Origin: Klebsormidium nitens
Taxonomy: Eukaryota > Streptophyta > Klebsormidiophyceae > Klebsormidiales > Klebsormidiaceae
Direction: 5' to 3'
Length of the DNA stretch: 64,000 nucleotides
Assembly (NCBI GenBank): GCA_000708835.1
Contig: DF237300.1
Location: 32,245 to 96,244, forward strand
Shown here piece by piece: positions 48,928-59,749 of the stretch. The notes beneath the pieces are model-generated. The model saw only the letters and a list, made by a program, of their open reading frames with translations, searched no databases and was not told where the DNA came from. The position numbers and the translations under genes were made by a program. The first letter of the stretch is position 1. The number at the start of each line of letters is the position of its first letter.

Positions 48928-51900
48928 TTAGGCAGCAGGGGCAGATGATTGAGCAGTTATGTCTGCAAAGAAGGTCCGCAGAAGCTCCTTTTTGTTGACC
49001 TGCGCAGAGGAAGCCCGAGCTCCATTACGAAGGGCCGTAGGGCACGCGTCTCGACGCAGAGAGCGGCAAAAGGCCTAAAGTAGCAAGCATTAAGTCGCCA
49101 ACAAAGACGTCAGCCGATGACGAGTTTCGCTTGTTCTGGCGACTCGCAAGCAGCGCAATCGGTTTTGTGGTCGCCTCCGCTTTGCCGCCATGCCGCTCCG
49201 TGAGCGGCTCTTACTGAGAGCACCAGCCTGAAACGTTCTGCAATGACGACGTTCTGAGACGCATTTGGCGACTGGGCAGGGCGAAACGAGGTCACCAGGA
49301 TTGCCGTGTTGAAGACAATCTGTTCCTGGGAAAAACTGCAGCCACAACTATACCTATCCCCAGACCGACAGGTGAACAAGTAGAGGATACTAAGGCGTTG
49401 GGGCAAGGGTATCTCTTTGGCTAGAGGGTAGTCAAATGCAAGGTGATATAAAACCTTGGGTTATGTGCTTTCCCTTTGTACTGGAAAAACACTCCCACGC
49501 ACAAATTTTCGCTTTAAGCAAAAGGCGATGTCCACTAGGAGAAAACTACGTAGACCTCACTTCCCGTTTGGCTCCTCAATCAGAATGGAAAGGCAAACGG
49601 AACGAGTCCTTTAGGTGCAACTTGCCCTTCTTTTACCAAGAGAAGAGACTGCAGCAGGCTGATTTCAACAAAACAAACAGTTCTCTGCGCTGGCTCTTCA
49701 ACAGAAAGCTGTACGAGCAAGTGTACGACCTACCTTCCCCATCGCGTTTCTTGGCATGGTTTCTACCATCTCGATGCGTCTCGGAATCTGCGTGATAAAT
49801 ACGAGCCGTCAGATGAACGGGTATCGACATTGACATGTCTGACAACACCCCCTCGATTCAGGGACCGTCAGCCGCTTCTTAATCCACAGGACCCTTGCTG
49901 TGCGCTATATGGTCGTACCGGCCCCACTCTCTCCCGGACGATAAGGACGCATTGTCAAGTGATTAGGGTGAATGAGCCGTAGGACTAAGAAAAGACCAGC
50001 TTGGGACAGGTAAGGTTTGATTGGTGTTTCGAGTGGGTTATAAAGGTCGGGAGCAGGGAGTGAGTTTTTGGTGTCGTGTTCTTCCCGAAGCTTATCACGC
50101 CTTTACTCTCGGACGTCAAGGATGTGACCCACTAAAGAACGCCGCCCCAACCAGTAGAGAACTGCCGATCGTTACACTCACCTTGTAGTGCGCCAGACGA
50201 ACTTCACCACTCCCTTATCCTTCGAAGATTATTGAACTCAAGAAAAGTATTAATAAGCCGAGATGATAAGAAGGTAACCGCACTGGGACGGGTAGGGGTA
50301 ATTTGGTGGTTAGGATGGGTATGGGTGCGGAGTAGGGGTCTTTTTGGGTTAGGATTTTTAGTGTTAGTCGGAGAATACTACTATCTTGGCTTTTCTTTAT
50401 CTTTTGACACCTTATTATAGAGTCAAGTACGCCCCGGTAATGACACCGTTTATTCGTCCCCGGATTGGTCGAAACCTTTATCGCTGACCACCGCATACCA
50501 CTGGTAGTCACCCCTGTCTAGATTGGTCCTGTAAGCCGGTTTCCACCTTTCGATTGTAATATCTACGGCGAGCATTCTAGCCGAGCAAACCCCCTGCAAA
50601 CTCGTCTCTTTCAGCGTTCAAACCCTCTTTAAAAACGGTAGAGTTGAAATCACTTGGCATCCAGTGCCAAAGAAAGAGACCTGCTTCGGCCCTTCCAACC
50701 TCCGCAGACATTGACACACACACGACACAGAAATAGGAGACCTAATTGTACCCCAGCTTAAACCACAGTACAAACCTAGCACGTAACCCTAGTAAGGTGG
50801 CCATTCTCTTTCTTGAGGTTTATTCGAAGACTGCGGACGCCCACTGTTGAAACGTACACCACGTCCAGCTTTCGGGCATCGGCTTTACGACACGCTGCCA
50901 CGTGTCAAACCCACCTTGTAGTGCGCCAGATGATCCTTGGCCCACTCCCGGACGTCTTTGGACGTCACGGACGCTCCCTCTGGACCGCTCCGGACGACAA
51001 TCACCGCTGCGACCGTCTCGCCGTACGTTGCGTCCGGAAGGCCGAGCACCGCACACTCCGCAACGGCCGAGTGCTGCACTTTGGAGGTGGAAGGGATTCG
51101 TAAAATGTCCTTGTTTGACCTCTCAATCTTCTCACCTTCTATCCTCGCTGCGACGCTGAGGATCAAGCAGCACTCGCATTGATCAGCAGAAATAGAGGAC
51201 GACTTTCGTATGTACCCACTTTCAGAACGGCAGCGCATGGAGAACGAGCGGTGTGGCGTTCAAAAAAGAGTTCTTAACCGAGGAAGCAACGGGGGGACAG
51301 ATCGATGGTCCAGCAAACGGTCACCTTTGCTAAGTTATTGCGGGTGAAGGCCTGATAAAAAGATCTGGGCATGATCGCTAAAATCACGTAATCCAGAAAG
51401 CCCCGACTTTCCAGTACTGAGCTGTTCGGAGAGACCGAAAGTCCTTTCAGAAATGAAAAGGAATAAGTTCCAAACTACAGAGAGGTTCCCTCTCGGCGTC
51501 GAACTCCGCCCGCCCCCACCTTGAGTAACTCCGTTTCGATTTCGAGCGCCGACAGCTTATACCCCCCGCTCTTGATGATATCCACACTCAAGCGGCCCAG
51601 AATTCGGAACGCCCCATCTTCTTTCCGGACCTTATCCCCCGTTCGAAAGAAGCCGTCCGCATCGAACGCTTCTAAAGTGGCATCCGGACGGTTCCAGTAC
51701 TGTGTGAACAGGCCCCCGCTGCGGACGAGGAGCTCGCCTTCGGATGCGTCCGAAGCGTCGGCGTCTGGAACAACTTTCACCTGTATCAGAAAAGGGATGT
51801 GTTTGTAAGCTTTAACAACGAACGATTGGAAGTACGATAGGCGGACGAACCACCGAAAGAGAAGGGTTGCGCCCCCATGGAACCCTGGCAACGCTCAATT

Positions 51901-54900
51901 TGAGGGGTATTAAAATTTCTAAAAGTTCACTTTGTTCAATTATGTAGCTCTGAGTTGCTTATCCCCTGCGAATGATCTCATACTCCGTGCCATATTCTAG
52001 TGAGGTCGAACACAGAAACGCGTGGCCCGAATGAGTTGCTGTCATTTTACGAATGGTAAAGAAAGGTATCATTCAGCGAATGCCTTCAGAAGGACTTAGC
52101 AAAGTCACAGCGCTGAATGAGACGTACAACTACGCAGGTTTTCTGTTACAACGCTCGAGAACTTTGGAACGACTTCGAAAAGGTCGAACCAGTGGTTTCC
52201 TTCTAGAACTCAGAGCGCAGAACCACAAAGCGCAGACTGCCACACGCTTATCTCAACCCCAGGTCGAGATACGTTCACAAGTTTCGGTCGCCGTTTTCCA
52301 TTCAGTGGGTTTGAGAGCGCCATCCCACACTCGATCCCCTCTACCCCGAGAACCTTTAAACCAAGAACGTGAAGACCCTAAAACCCTAAAATCCGCGCAT
52401 GTCAGCACATGCTGACGTCAACCCCAGGTAAAGGTACGCCCACAAAGCGCCAAACCCAAAAAAGTCTGATAACTCAAAGTCACAACTGATAACATCAAAC
52501 CCTGAAAGGTGCGCATCGCTTACGTCAACCGCGGGTTAAGGTACGCCCACAAAAATCCCGGTCGCCGTTCTCCGTGCAGTGGGTTTGAAAACTTCAACCC
52601 AAATCAATCCCCTAAACCCCTAAAGCCCTCAAACCAAAAACCTCGAAAACCCTAGAACCTTGAAAGCCGCGCAATGTCAGCACATGCTTACGTCAACCCC
52701 AGGTAAAGGTACGCCAACGAGCCCCGGCTGCCGTTCTCCGTGCAATGAATTCGAGAGCGCCATCCCAAACTCGGTCATTCCGTAGCGCTCTAGTAACCGG
52801 TGCCCTGAAACCCGCTCCCATTCTTCCATCAAGGAAGTCGGACAGGCCGCGGATCCGGACACCTGTCAGAACCAGACGTCCGAATTTGTGCTTTTGAGTA
52901 GTCACGTCACCCATGCTTTGCGCGAATCCTTCATTTTCTTGAGGCTTAGCTTTTGATGACTCCGTTAAAGCAGTAGTGACCAACTCCAGAAGCGCCTTTC
53001 GTGCAACGCGTGGAAATTCAGCTTAGACGGTAGCATTACAAAGTTGAGATTTTGTGCCCTTGTGAAAGATTTGAGCAGGTAGGTGCCGCAACATCAGCAC
53101 ACGGAGTGATTAAACCAGGGGAGTTTGATCTACTTTGATTTGGCAAGCTTTCGTCTAGTCGTACAGAAGACGCGCAACCCCTCTTGTAGAGCAATCCGCA
53201 TCACCAGACTATGGAGCCTAACCATAGCGCCTCGATACACTGAGAAACAAGACTAAAAGTGTTCGAGCTCTTGAGAATTGCAATCGGTTCTTCTCACCAT
53301 GAGCCGCAACCTATTGACGGACGCGATTGCGGACGCCTGCTCGTCTAGCGACATCGTTCGAAATAAAATCTCAGATACTTTTAAACAAAGTCTTTACTTT
53401 TCTATGGAGATTGCAGTCGGTCCTCTTCTCACCATGAGCCGCAACCTTTTGACGGACGCGGTTGCGGACGCCTGCTCGTCCGGCGGCATCGTCCGAAACG
53501 CCTCCAGCAGACGAACGTACATAGTGGGCACCTGGTCAACACAAGAGCGGAGGCGTCATAAGCGATGGGCGCAACGTATAAGCCATTGGCGCGCCGCATA
53601 AACGATGGTCGCAGGGGACGTGCGTCAACCATAAGGGGTGTGTAACCCAAGCTGTGTTGCACTCCTGTCGTACGAGCCACGTCTCCAGGTTTAGAGACAC
53701 AAGAAGATGCATTAGGCCTCTGACGTTAGAGTTACGGTCCCTGTGAATTGTTTCAAGAGCAGAGCCTGGGTGAAAGACAGAAGGCGGTGCACTCTTGTCT
53801 GGGGTACGCACCTTCGCATCCAATTCGAAGAAATTAAGACACTCAGTGAGACACCCACAAGCTCGGCGGAGACCGCTGTTAGAGTGTTATGCTTGCATGT
53901 TAGATCTCCTCAAGCAGACCAGCAACGAAGAGCTTAAACCTATTAACCAGTGAACGGGCTCGAATAGGAAGAGAACAGGAAGAACAGTCGGGAAGGTGTT
54001 GCATTGCTGAGATTTGGATAACTTGACCGTAAATTAGAGTTGTATCAAACAGTGAGAAGGTGAGGAAAGGAAAAAGGAAAGAGAAGCTTGCAGATAAGGA
54101 TGAAAGGATGTACCCACCCCCATGAAGAGCGTGAGCGGATGGTCACCGGACGCCTCTCGTCGGAAACGCTCCCACACCTCGTTTGCCTTGAACTTGGGGA
54201 GGAAGTGAATCTGTCATCAAGGAAGAAGCAGATTTCCTTCGATGAGCTTGAAGAAAGGGTTGTCGTCAAAGATCCGATTGCCTCTTGGCAATCTGAAAAC
54301 AACAACGAAGACAACGACTTTCGGGGCTCTCCCTTCAAGCGAAAGAGTGCGCTTCTGTGGGTTGACGACAGTGCAGCTACCTGCATAAACCTGAGCAAAG
54401 CAAGGATCAAAGCTGTGGTATCTACAAGTTCAGTGAAAGCATCGTTGAGCATGGATAATTTTGTGGAACCAAACACTTCCTTTGGTTTATAGTGGGCAGG
54501 AGACAAAGGCAGGGGAATCGAACGAACATAACCTCAGAGGTGTGTTTTGGAAACGGCTGCATTCAGCTTCTACATCCTAAAAACCTGCCCTGATTTCAAC
54601 GTAGGGCTGTCTCGCGTCAGCATGATTCCCGCGGAAACGACCATCGTCGCAAATGGAGGCGCAGAAAGCACACGGTCTCGACAAGTCGTGGTAAGAATCG
54701 CACAACTAAAGCCGAGAGTCAGCAAGCTCCAAGATCTGACGGCTTCGATATTTTCCTTCCACAGTGTTTAGAAGGTCCACGATATTCGAAACCAAGCTTT
54801 ACATGAAGTCGAGGTCTTCAGGGAATCTCCGTCCGCTTTTCAGATACCAGGCATTGACGTTCATTCCACTTTCAGGTTTACGAAAACCATTTTCCCGATC

Positions 54901-57112
54901 ATCAGGACTTGGAGTAGTTACAGTCCCGTCATACCGCAGATTGGAGGTCGCACGGCTCACCGAAGCGCCGCTGTAGAGCGGGCAGAGGAGCGCATTCACA
55001 AGGCCGTGGACGTGGTGGAGAGGCAGGGTGTGAAGAATCGCGTCGCTGGAGGCCCATTCCCAGGCGTCGACGAGCATGCGGGTCTGAAGAAAGGAATTTG
55101 ACGACTGGGTTATACAAGAATTTACCGTTCAAGGTTGATTGAAGAAATGGGGCAAAGAACGGATGACGAGAGTGCCGATGAGCAGTGGTTAGATGACGGT
55201 GGATTGTCAACGCAAGTCGTAAATGACCAACTTATAAGGTATATTGGGTCCTTGTTCGTGAAGCCATCTTAACTAATTTTTCATTCGACTTTGGTTCGAA
55301 GTGGCGAGAACACATCAAGCGGCGCTTGCTAGAAGGTCGCCCCATCGTCTGAGGCGGAAGGCTATCAGGTTGGGGGCCTGAAATGAGCGAAGCCCAGAGA
55401 ACGAAGAAGAGGATTTAACGTCGACGAGAGAAAGCGGCATCAAGGCTTCAAAGGAGCGCCGCACTGACACCAGACACTCAACCTGGTTCTGGCTCAGGGA
55501 ATGTTTCGAACGGGCCGGTCGCAGTCGTGTCATAAAAGAGGGCAGATGAAGAAACACGGAGATCTTCAAGGAAATTAGACTATACGACAGTTGGAGAAAA
55601 AAAGGTGACGAAAGAATCGAAAGAAAAACCTCGGAACAGCCGGTTTCCACATGACGTCACTCTCAACCCTACTCTTTGTCTGTTGCTTTCTCCGTTTTCT
55701 CCCTACCCCAAAAATCCCATCCACCCGTTATCCTACCTGCGCCTCCAAGCTCCCATGCGTATGCACCACTCCCTTTGGCTTCCCCGTCGTCCCACTCGTG
55801 TATATAATCATCGCCGGCTCGTCCTTAACCCCCTCCGTAACCCGCTCGTTAACCCTCCCCTCCAGGAACTTGACGAGGGGCCCTTGGGGGTTAGCCGCCA
55901 ACAACGAAACCCCATCCGGCGTTTTGAACACGTCTAGAAAGGCTGCCTTCCGGTCGAGCGCGGTTTTCAAGGGGTTTGGGGCGTGGACTGAGGGAATGGG
56001 GAGCAAGGGGATCGACGCTTTTTGGACGAGGTTTTGGAGGGTGGGGTGAAATTCGTCAGAGGCGAGGACGGCGGATATCCCCTGTGAAGGAAAGAGTTTC
56101 GGTTTGTTGTCAGATTTGTCCCACTGACTTCGATATGATGATACTGAGAGTAACAGGGGATCTTCACGTTGGAATCAGATGTTGTCATGTGTTGCTGAGG
56201 GCCTTAACGAAGGCAGAGGAAACAAGTGTAAGTGAATCTTCGATTTGACTGCAGATGCTTGTTTTCGAACCCCCGAAAAGCAAAGTGATTGGAGGGAGTC
56301 TCAGGAGGCTGGACGAATTATAGCGTCAAACGGCACCAGGAAGCATAGGCAAGAAAGCAACATCTCTCTATGAATTTTCAAACATTTTAACATTATAGGT
56401 ACGAAATTAGCTACAAAGGGGCGCCAGCTGCCTTTTCTACGACGAAGAGCTGTGTGCAAAGCTTTAGAGATCGAGGGATCCCTTGTTTGATGCAGGGTTC
56501 ACCGAATGACCAACGTTGAGGGGATTGCAGCCATCAGTAATCAGGAATGTTTTCTTTGAAACACAACATAATGCGGGTGTGGAAACGCATCAACGCTGCT
56601 CTTCACATCAGGGTTCCCTTGTCCCCTTTAGGGTACACATCTTCACAGAATGAGAGTATATGTGAAACCATCCACCAACTAGTCTTATTTTCCTAGATTG
56701 CCAGAACTACACTCACCGCATCGCGCATCACGTACTCTAGCTCAGCTGGAGGGTGCGAGAGCGCCATTGGAACTGCCACCCCCCCCGTCAGCCACGTCCC
56801 CCAGAGGGCGCCCACGAACGCCGCCGAGGGGGGGGCCATAATCCCCACCCGCTTCCTCTCCAGCCCAGCCCCCTGGAAAGGAACATTCCGCAGCAATGTG
56901 CGGAAGGCGTCTACGTAAGCCTGGCCTTCGAGTGGGGAGAAGTTTTCTGGGGGGGGAGGAATGTCAGCGGCATTGGAGCTAACCAGGAGATTGGTAGCTA
57001 GGAAGCTGGAGAAGTTGAGGAGATCTCGGTATGTCGTTGGGGGGGAGGAAGGGGAGGGGCGGGCGACAGCTGTCCGCCCCCCGTGCAGTAGTGCCCGGCG
57101 AATGACCTCCAT
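48928..57112 (-). CDS. AAE13: Malonyl-CoA synthetase (AAE13-like acyl-activating enzyme)
   Basis: ATP-dependent ligation of malonate to CoA, detoxifying malonate and feeding fatty-acid synthesis in mitochondria and plastid/cytosol. Ten exons 5' to 3': 56717-57112, 55737-56081, 54961-55083, 54118-54210, 53433-53531, 52692-52862, 51520-51780, 50915-51073, 49734-49787, 48928-48999; every junction phase 0; 590 residues. ANL-superfamily motifs: [11 protein letters not shown] (226-236), [28 protein letters not shown] (RYGMTE about 378-383), [25 protein letters not shown], and the catalytic lysine of MPRNAMGK (K567). The histidine-rich HHVHG loop and VPTMYVRLL segment match malonyl-CoA synthetases rather than 4-coumarate ligases. 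The start MEVIRRALL resembles plant AAE13 (MEVFKAA), so the in-frame upstream extension was not used. No clear transit peptide. Introns contain three sets of decayed exon copies and a MITE. Confidence 0.92.
49929..50205 (-). repeat. Decayed copies of AAE13 exon 8 3' edge
   Basis: The 3' end and donor of exon 50915-51073 (on +, accttgtagtgcgccagatg, then cccactcccggacgtc) recurs at 50178-50205 with a few changes, and fragments of the same exon (ctcccggacg, ctcggacgtcaagg) occur near 49930-49955 and 50103-50125. All lie in the next intron. The copy at 50178 still has a GTGAG donor. Confidence 0.6.
50231..50410 (-). mobile_element. Second, inverted copy of the Mutator-type MITE
   Basis: Reverse complement of this stretch aligns end to end with the element at 20715-20899, sharing tctccgactaacactaaaa, cctaacccaaaaagac and cagtgcggttac. 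The left boundary (attgaactcaag) is clear; the right end is degraded (ttttgacac) and I see no target duplication. It lies in the intron between AAE13 exons 50915-51073 and 49734-49787, so the two family members are both intronic. Confidence 0.8.
52248..52610 (-). repeat. Decayed copies of AAE13 exon 6 3' edge with telomere-like spacers
   Basis: The donor and 3' end of exon 52692-52862 (on +, cttacgtcaaccccaggtaa, then aggtacgcc) recurs at about 52505-52600, 52395-52455 and 52248-52345. One copy retains the downstream part 'gagagcgccatcccacactcg'. Spacers hold CCCTAAA-like runs (52375-52395; 52605-52670). Spacing is about 107-168 bp. Confidence 0.8.
53279..53362 (-). repeat. Decayed copy of AAE13 exon 5 3' edge
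   Basis: About 80 bp nearly matching 53416-53497, spanning the intron start, the donor (cttctcac on +) and the coding end (catgagccgcaacc, then ttgacggacgcg) of exon 53433-53531, about 135 bp downstream of it. The donor sequence is intact but there is no acceptor for the copy. Confidence 0.8.
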
Positions 57113-57632
57113 AGCTTGTGCCCCTTGGGTGGTGCTTAGGGTGGGGGAATTGTGCGAAGCTAGCTCGATTGGTTTTGATTGCAGACAGTCAAATCCCAAG
57201 AGAGTTTTATTGCATCAGGCGCAAATCAGCAAAGGGCTTTCAAGAGCTTTCTAGTGGGCTGATTTGGGGCTTGTTCCCCAATTGCCTGCAAATGCTGTGG
57301 CCTGACTGCGCTGAACTTGGTTGTCCTGTTTGTAGAGTGTCTACTAAACTACTGCTGAAGGTGAAAAGATGCAGCTATGCCACCCGCTTGTGGGTCAGTG
57401 CAGATCAACATTCTGGCAGCTGTTAGTAAGCTGGGAGCGTCTTTTATTATCCACTGCTGTTCCTGGGCTTCGAGGAGCACCAACAAAAGTTGCAAAGGAT
57501 CTCTACAGCAGCATCGGATCACTTCTCTCGAGAGGAGAAGCTCTGATGCAATGCCATGCAGAGACACTGAGTGTGTCCGAAGTTTGAGATTCAGAATGCA
57601 AGCTGGGCGGTCGTTGAAGTCTAAGAGCTCTC
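57113..57632. other. AAE13-like 5' flank, between gene and retroelement
   Basis: About 520 bp separate the AAE13-like start codon from the terminal repeat of the kangaroo-like element. Short frames here have no family resemblance. The AAE13-like promoter is probably here and may have been shortened or altered by the insertion. Confidence 0.45.
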
Positions 57633-57734
57633 CAAACTGAAAACTAAGGAACTGTATCGACTAAGCTTCCGTAGAAGCATTCTGCCTGTGGCACAGCTGC
57701 TTGATGGTCGATCATAAAATTTTGGGTCGAACCC
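57633..57734 (-). repeat. Split direct repeat B2 (element 3' terminus)
   Basis: 102 bp, identical base for base to 58216-58317 by direct reading (starts caaactgaaaactaagg, ends ttgggtcgaaccc). Flanking bases differ immediately on both sides, so this is the full repeat and marks the left boundary of the element. Confidence 0.9.
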
Positions 57735-58215
57735 TCCGCGCGGGCTTGTGTCCAGTGCATGGGCTAGGAGGAATTAAAGGCTCCAAGCCGACGCAGTGTG
57801 TCGCGAATTTGTGTAGATTCGCGGCGGTGACGTACGCCCGATCGGAGGATCAGAGACTGCGCGCGCATTCGCGAGCAGACAGGGTTTGACCATCGAGCCG
57901 CGGCGCAACAGCGCGTGGCATTCATGGGGCGAGGACGCGAATGTCTCAGAAGGCGTCTTAGGGTGTCGTGCAACGAGCACACGGTGAGTATGAAGAAGAG
58001 CTAGATGGATATTTCAAGGGTGGGTGGGTGGGATCGCGCAAATTCCATGGCTTCTGCGCCTCAAAAAGCTCCTACGACACTTCTTCCTTCCAACTTGAAA
58101 TGCTGATAAACGCATTCTCTCTTCGTTCTCTTGAGCTCAAAGTCAAGACTCTGTTCCGTCGAGCTGTACCTTCGATGATCACGTGTCCAATTTCAATGGC
58201 TGCAAAAGTATTCCT
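57735..58215 (-). other. Predicted A2 segment of the kangaroo-like element
   Basis: 481 bp between the two identical 102-bp repeats. In the A1-ORFs-B1-A2-B2 plan this should be a copy of the element's other terminus (A1), which lies beyond the right edge. I see no supported gene in it. Confidence 0.55.
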
Positions 58216-58317
58216 CAAACTGAAAACTAAGGAACTGTATCGACTAAGCTTCCGTAGAAGCATTCTGCCTGTGGCACAGCTGCTTGATGGTCGATCATAA
58301 AATTTTGGGTCGAACCC
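58216..58317 (-). repeat. Split direct repeat B1
   Basis: Identical to 57633-57734. It ends 21 bp before the ATG of the plus-strand recombinase, so it may hold promoter or leader sequence for that gene. Confidence 0.9.
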
Positions 58318-58338
58318 AATCAAGAATTGCCCAAAAGG

Positions 58339-59487
58339 ATGGCGGGCAAAAATCTGTTTCCTTTTGTCCGTGCAGGGTTCAGAACGAATTTAGCCGAACG
58401 TTATGGAAACGTGCTCGTGGTGTCACTTGCTGACACGTCAGTATCCGACTCTGGTGTGAGGGAAAGCACGGGTCAGGACTTCTACGCTCACGCCTTGCAC
58501 GGTGCAGCTGCTGTTGCAAACCGAAGTGTTTGCAGCTCATTCGAAGAAAGTCGAAAAAAGACTTGGAGCGAGTTCCTTGAGTTTTGCGGTTTCATCGGGA
58601 AGGCGGTTTCTGACATCATAGATTTGGACGTCTTGGCTTTCGTTCACGGTTTCTGGCTGCCGCGTCATCGGGATGCTTGTCGTACAGTGCTGAGCGTAGA
58701 TGGGAGCAAAACAGCGTCAGCGTCTGCGATCAAGGGCATCATCTGTCATCTGAACAAAAGTTTTCTCATGCTCGGTATCGAAGGGCATCGGAACCCGACG
58801 CAGTCAGAGGCGGTGCGGAACTACAGGGAAGGTTACCGGAATTTGTTGCACGAGTCAGGCGTTCGAGAAAAAAGAGCACTTGTTTTCAAGGAGGCAAAGG
58901 TTCAGGACTTCGTCGAGTGGTTAGAATCCAGGGTAGCCGCTGCCTCGGGTGTCCAGCTGTGCAGTCTTTTGAGCGATTTGGCAATCGTCCACTATCTTTG
59001 GGAATCGTGGAGTCGGGGCAAGGAATGCGGATCTTTAGAATTTCGGCAGATCTCTTTCGAGGATCAATTAGTTCGGGCCGGCTGGAGCAAGACGGTTCGA
59101 GAGGAACCCAGTGCCGAGATCCCCGTGCAGTCCAAGTTCTTGCGGGCTGCTGCTCGCCTCGTCAGCGCCTGCGAACAAGCAGGGGATCCGATCGGTTCCG
59201 GGTTCCTGTTCCGTCCACTAAATGAGCGGAAGAACGGATTCAAGCCGAAAGCCATGAGCAGCGGAACCATGAGGCGAAGAATGCAGCAGCGTCTGAAAGA
59301 AGCTGGCTTATTCGAAGGCGAGACTTTACACAGCTTCCGCCGTTCTGCAGTCCAACACGCTGCTTCCATAGAAGGTTACGACGTGGCAAAGTTGATGCAA
59401 CGAGGAAGGTGGTCTAGCTACGCAGCTTTCCGATTATATGTGGAGGAGATAGAATCAGAGTTCCCTCGACGACTTGGACCAAGGTAG
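58339..59487 (+). CDS. Tyrosine recombinase of kangaroo-like retrotransposon
   Basis: Replaces a DDE integrase in DIRS-order elements by joining a circular cDNA intermediate to the genome. 382 residues from the first ATG (58339); a longer non-ATG frame was not used. C-terminal catalytic signature: TLHSFRRSAVQHAA with H331 and R334, GRWSS with W358 in the second His/Trp position, and the presumed nucleophile Y367 in FRLYVEEI. The first catalytic arginine is probably in the region SWSRGKECGSLEF, but I am not sure which one. The N-terminal SAM-like part contains KTWSEFLEFCGFIGK. Single uninterrupted frame. Transcribed towards the RT gene, with stops 262 bp apart. Confidence 0.85.
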   Translation: MAGKNLFPFVRAGFRTNLAERYGNVLVVSLADTSVSDSGVRESTGQDFYAHALHGAAAVANRSVCSSFEESRKKTWSEFLEFCGFIGKAVSDIIDLDVLAFVHGFWLPRHRDACRTVLSVDGSKTASASAIKGIICHLNKSFLMLGIEGHRNPTQSEAVRNYREGYRNLLHESGVREKRALVFKEAKVQDFVEWLESRVAAASGVQLCSLLSDLAIVHYLWESWSRGKECGSLEFRQISFEDQLVRAGWSKTVREEPSAEIPVQSKFLRAAARLVSACEQAGDPIGSGFLFRPLNERKNGFKPKAMSSGTMRRRMQQRLKEAGLFEGETLHSFRRSAVQHAASIEGYDVAKLMQRGRWSSYAAFRLYVEEIESEFPRRLGPR

Positions 59488-59749
59488 TACAGGTTGTAGT
59501 AGTTCAAAATAACATTCGTAAATGATTAGACAATGGTAGTCTAACACATGCTGCGTCTCACATGCTAATTCTCAATGCACCTTATAGACATTTCATTGTA
59601 TACCAAGCGATACTTCATTCCCAATTCTCTATGATATTTCATATCCGCTGCATGCCAAGATTTCCAACACATCCTTTAACATTTTGCCTTTCCAACTTAC
59701 GACTGCAATGAAAAGAATTATTCATTTTCATCATATCGAGATCTGTCTC

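Noticed and set aside
57113..57199. In-frame extension of the AAE13-like gene upstream of 57112
   Set aside because: The ATG at 57112 starts MEVIRRALL, matching plant AAE13 starts; the extension lacks transit-peptide character.
58677..59225. 182-codon plus-strand frame within the recombinase
   Set aside because: Overlaps the 382-residue recombinase in another frame; no motifs.
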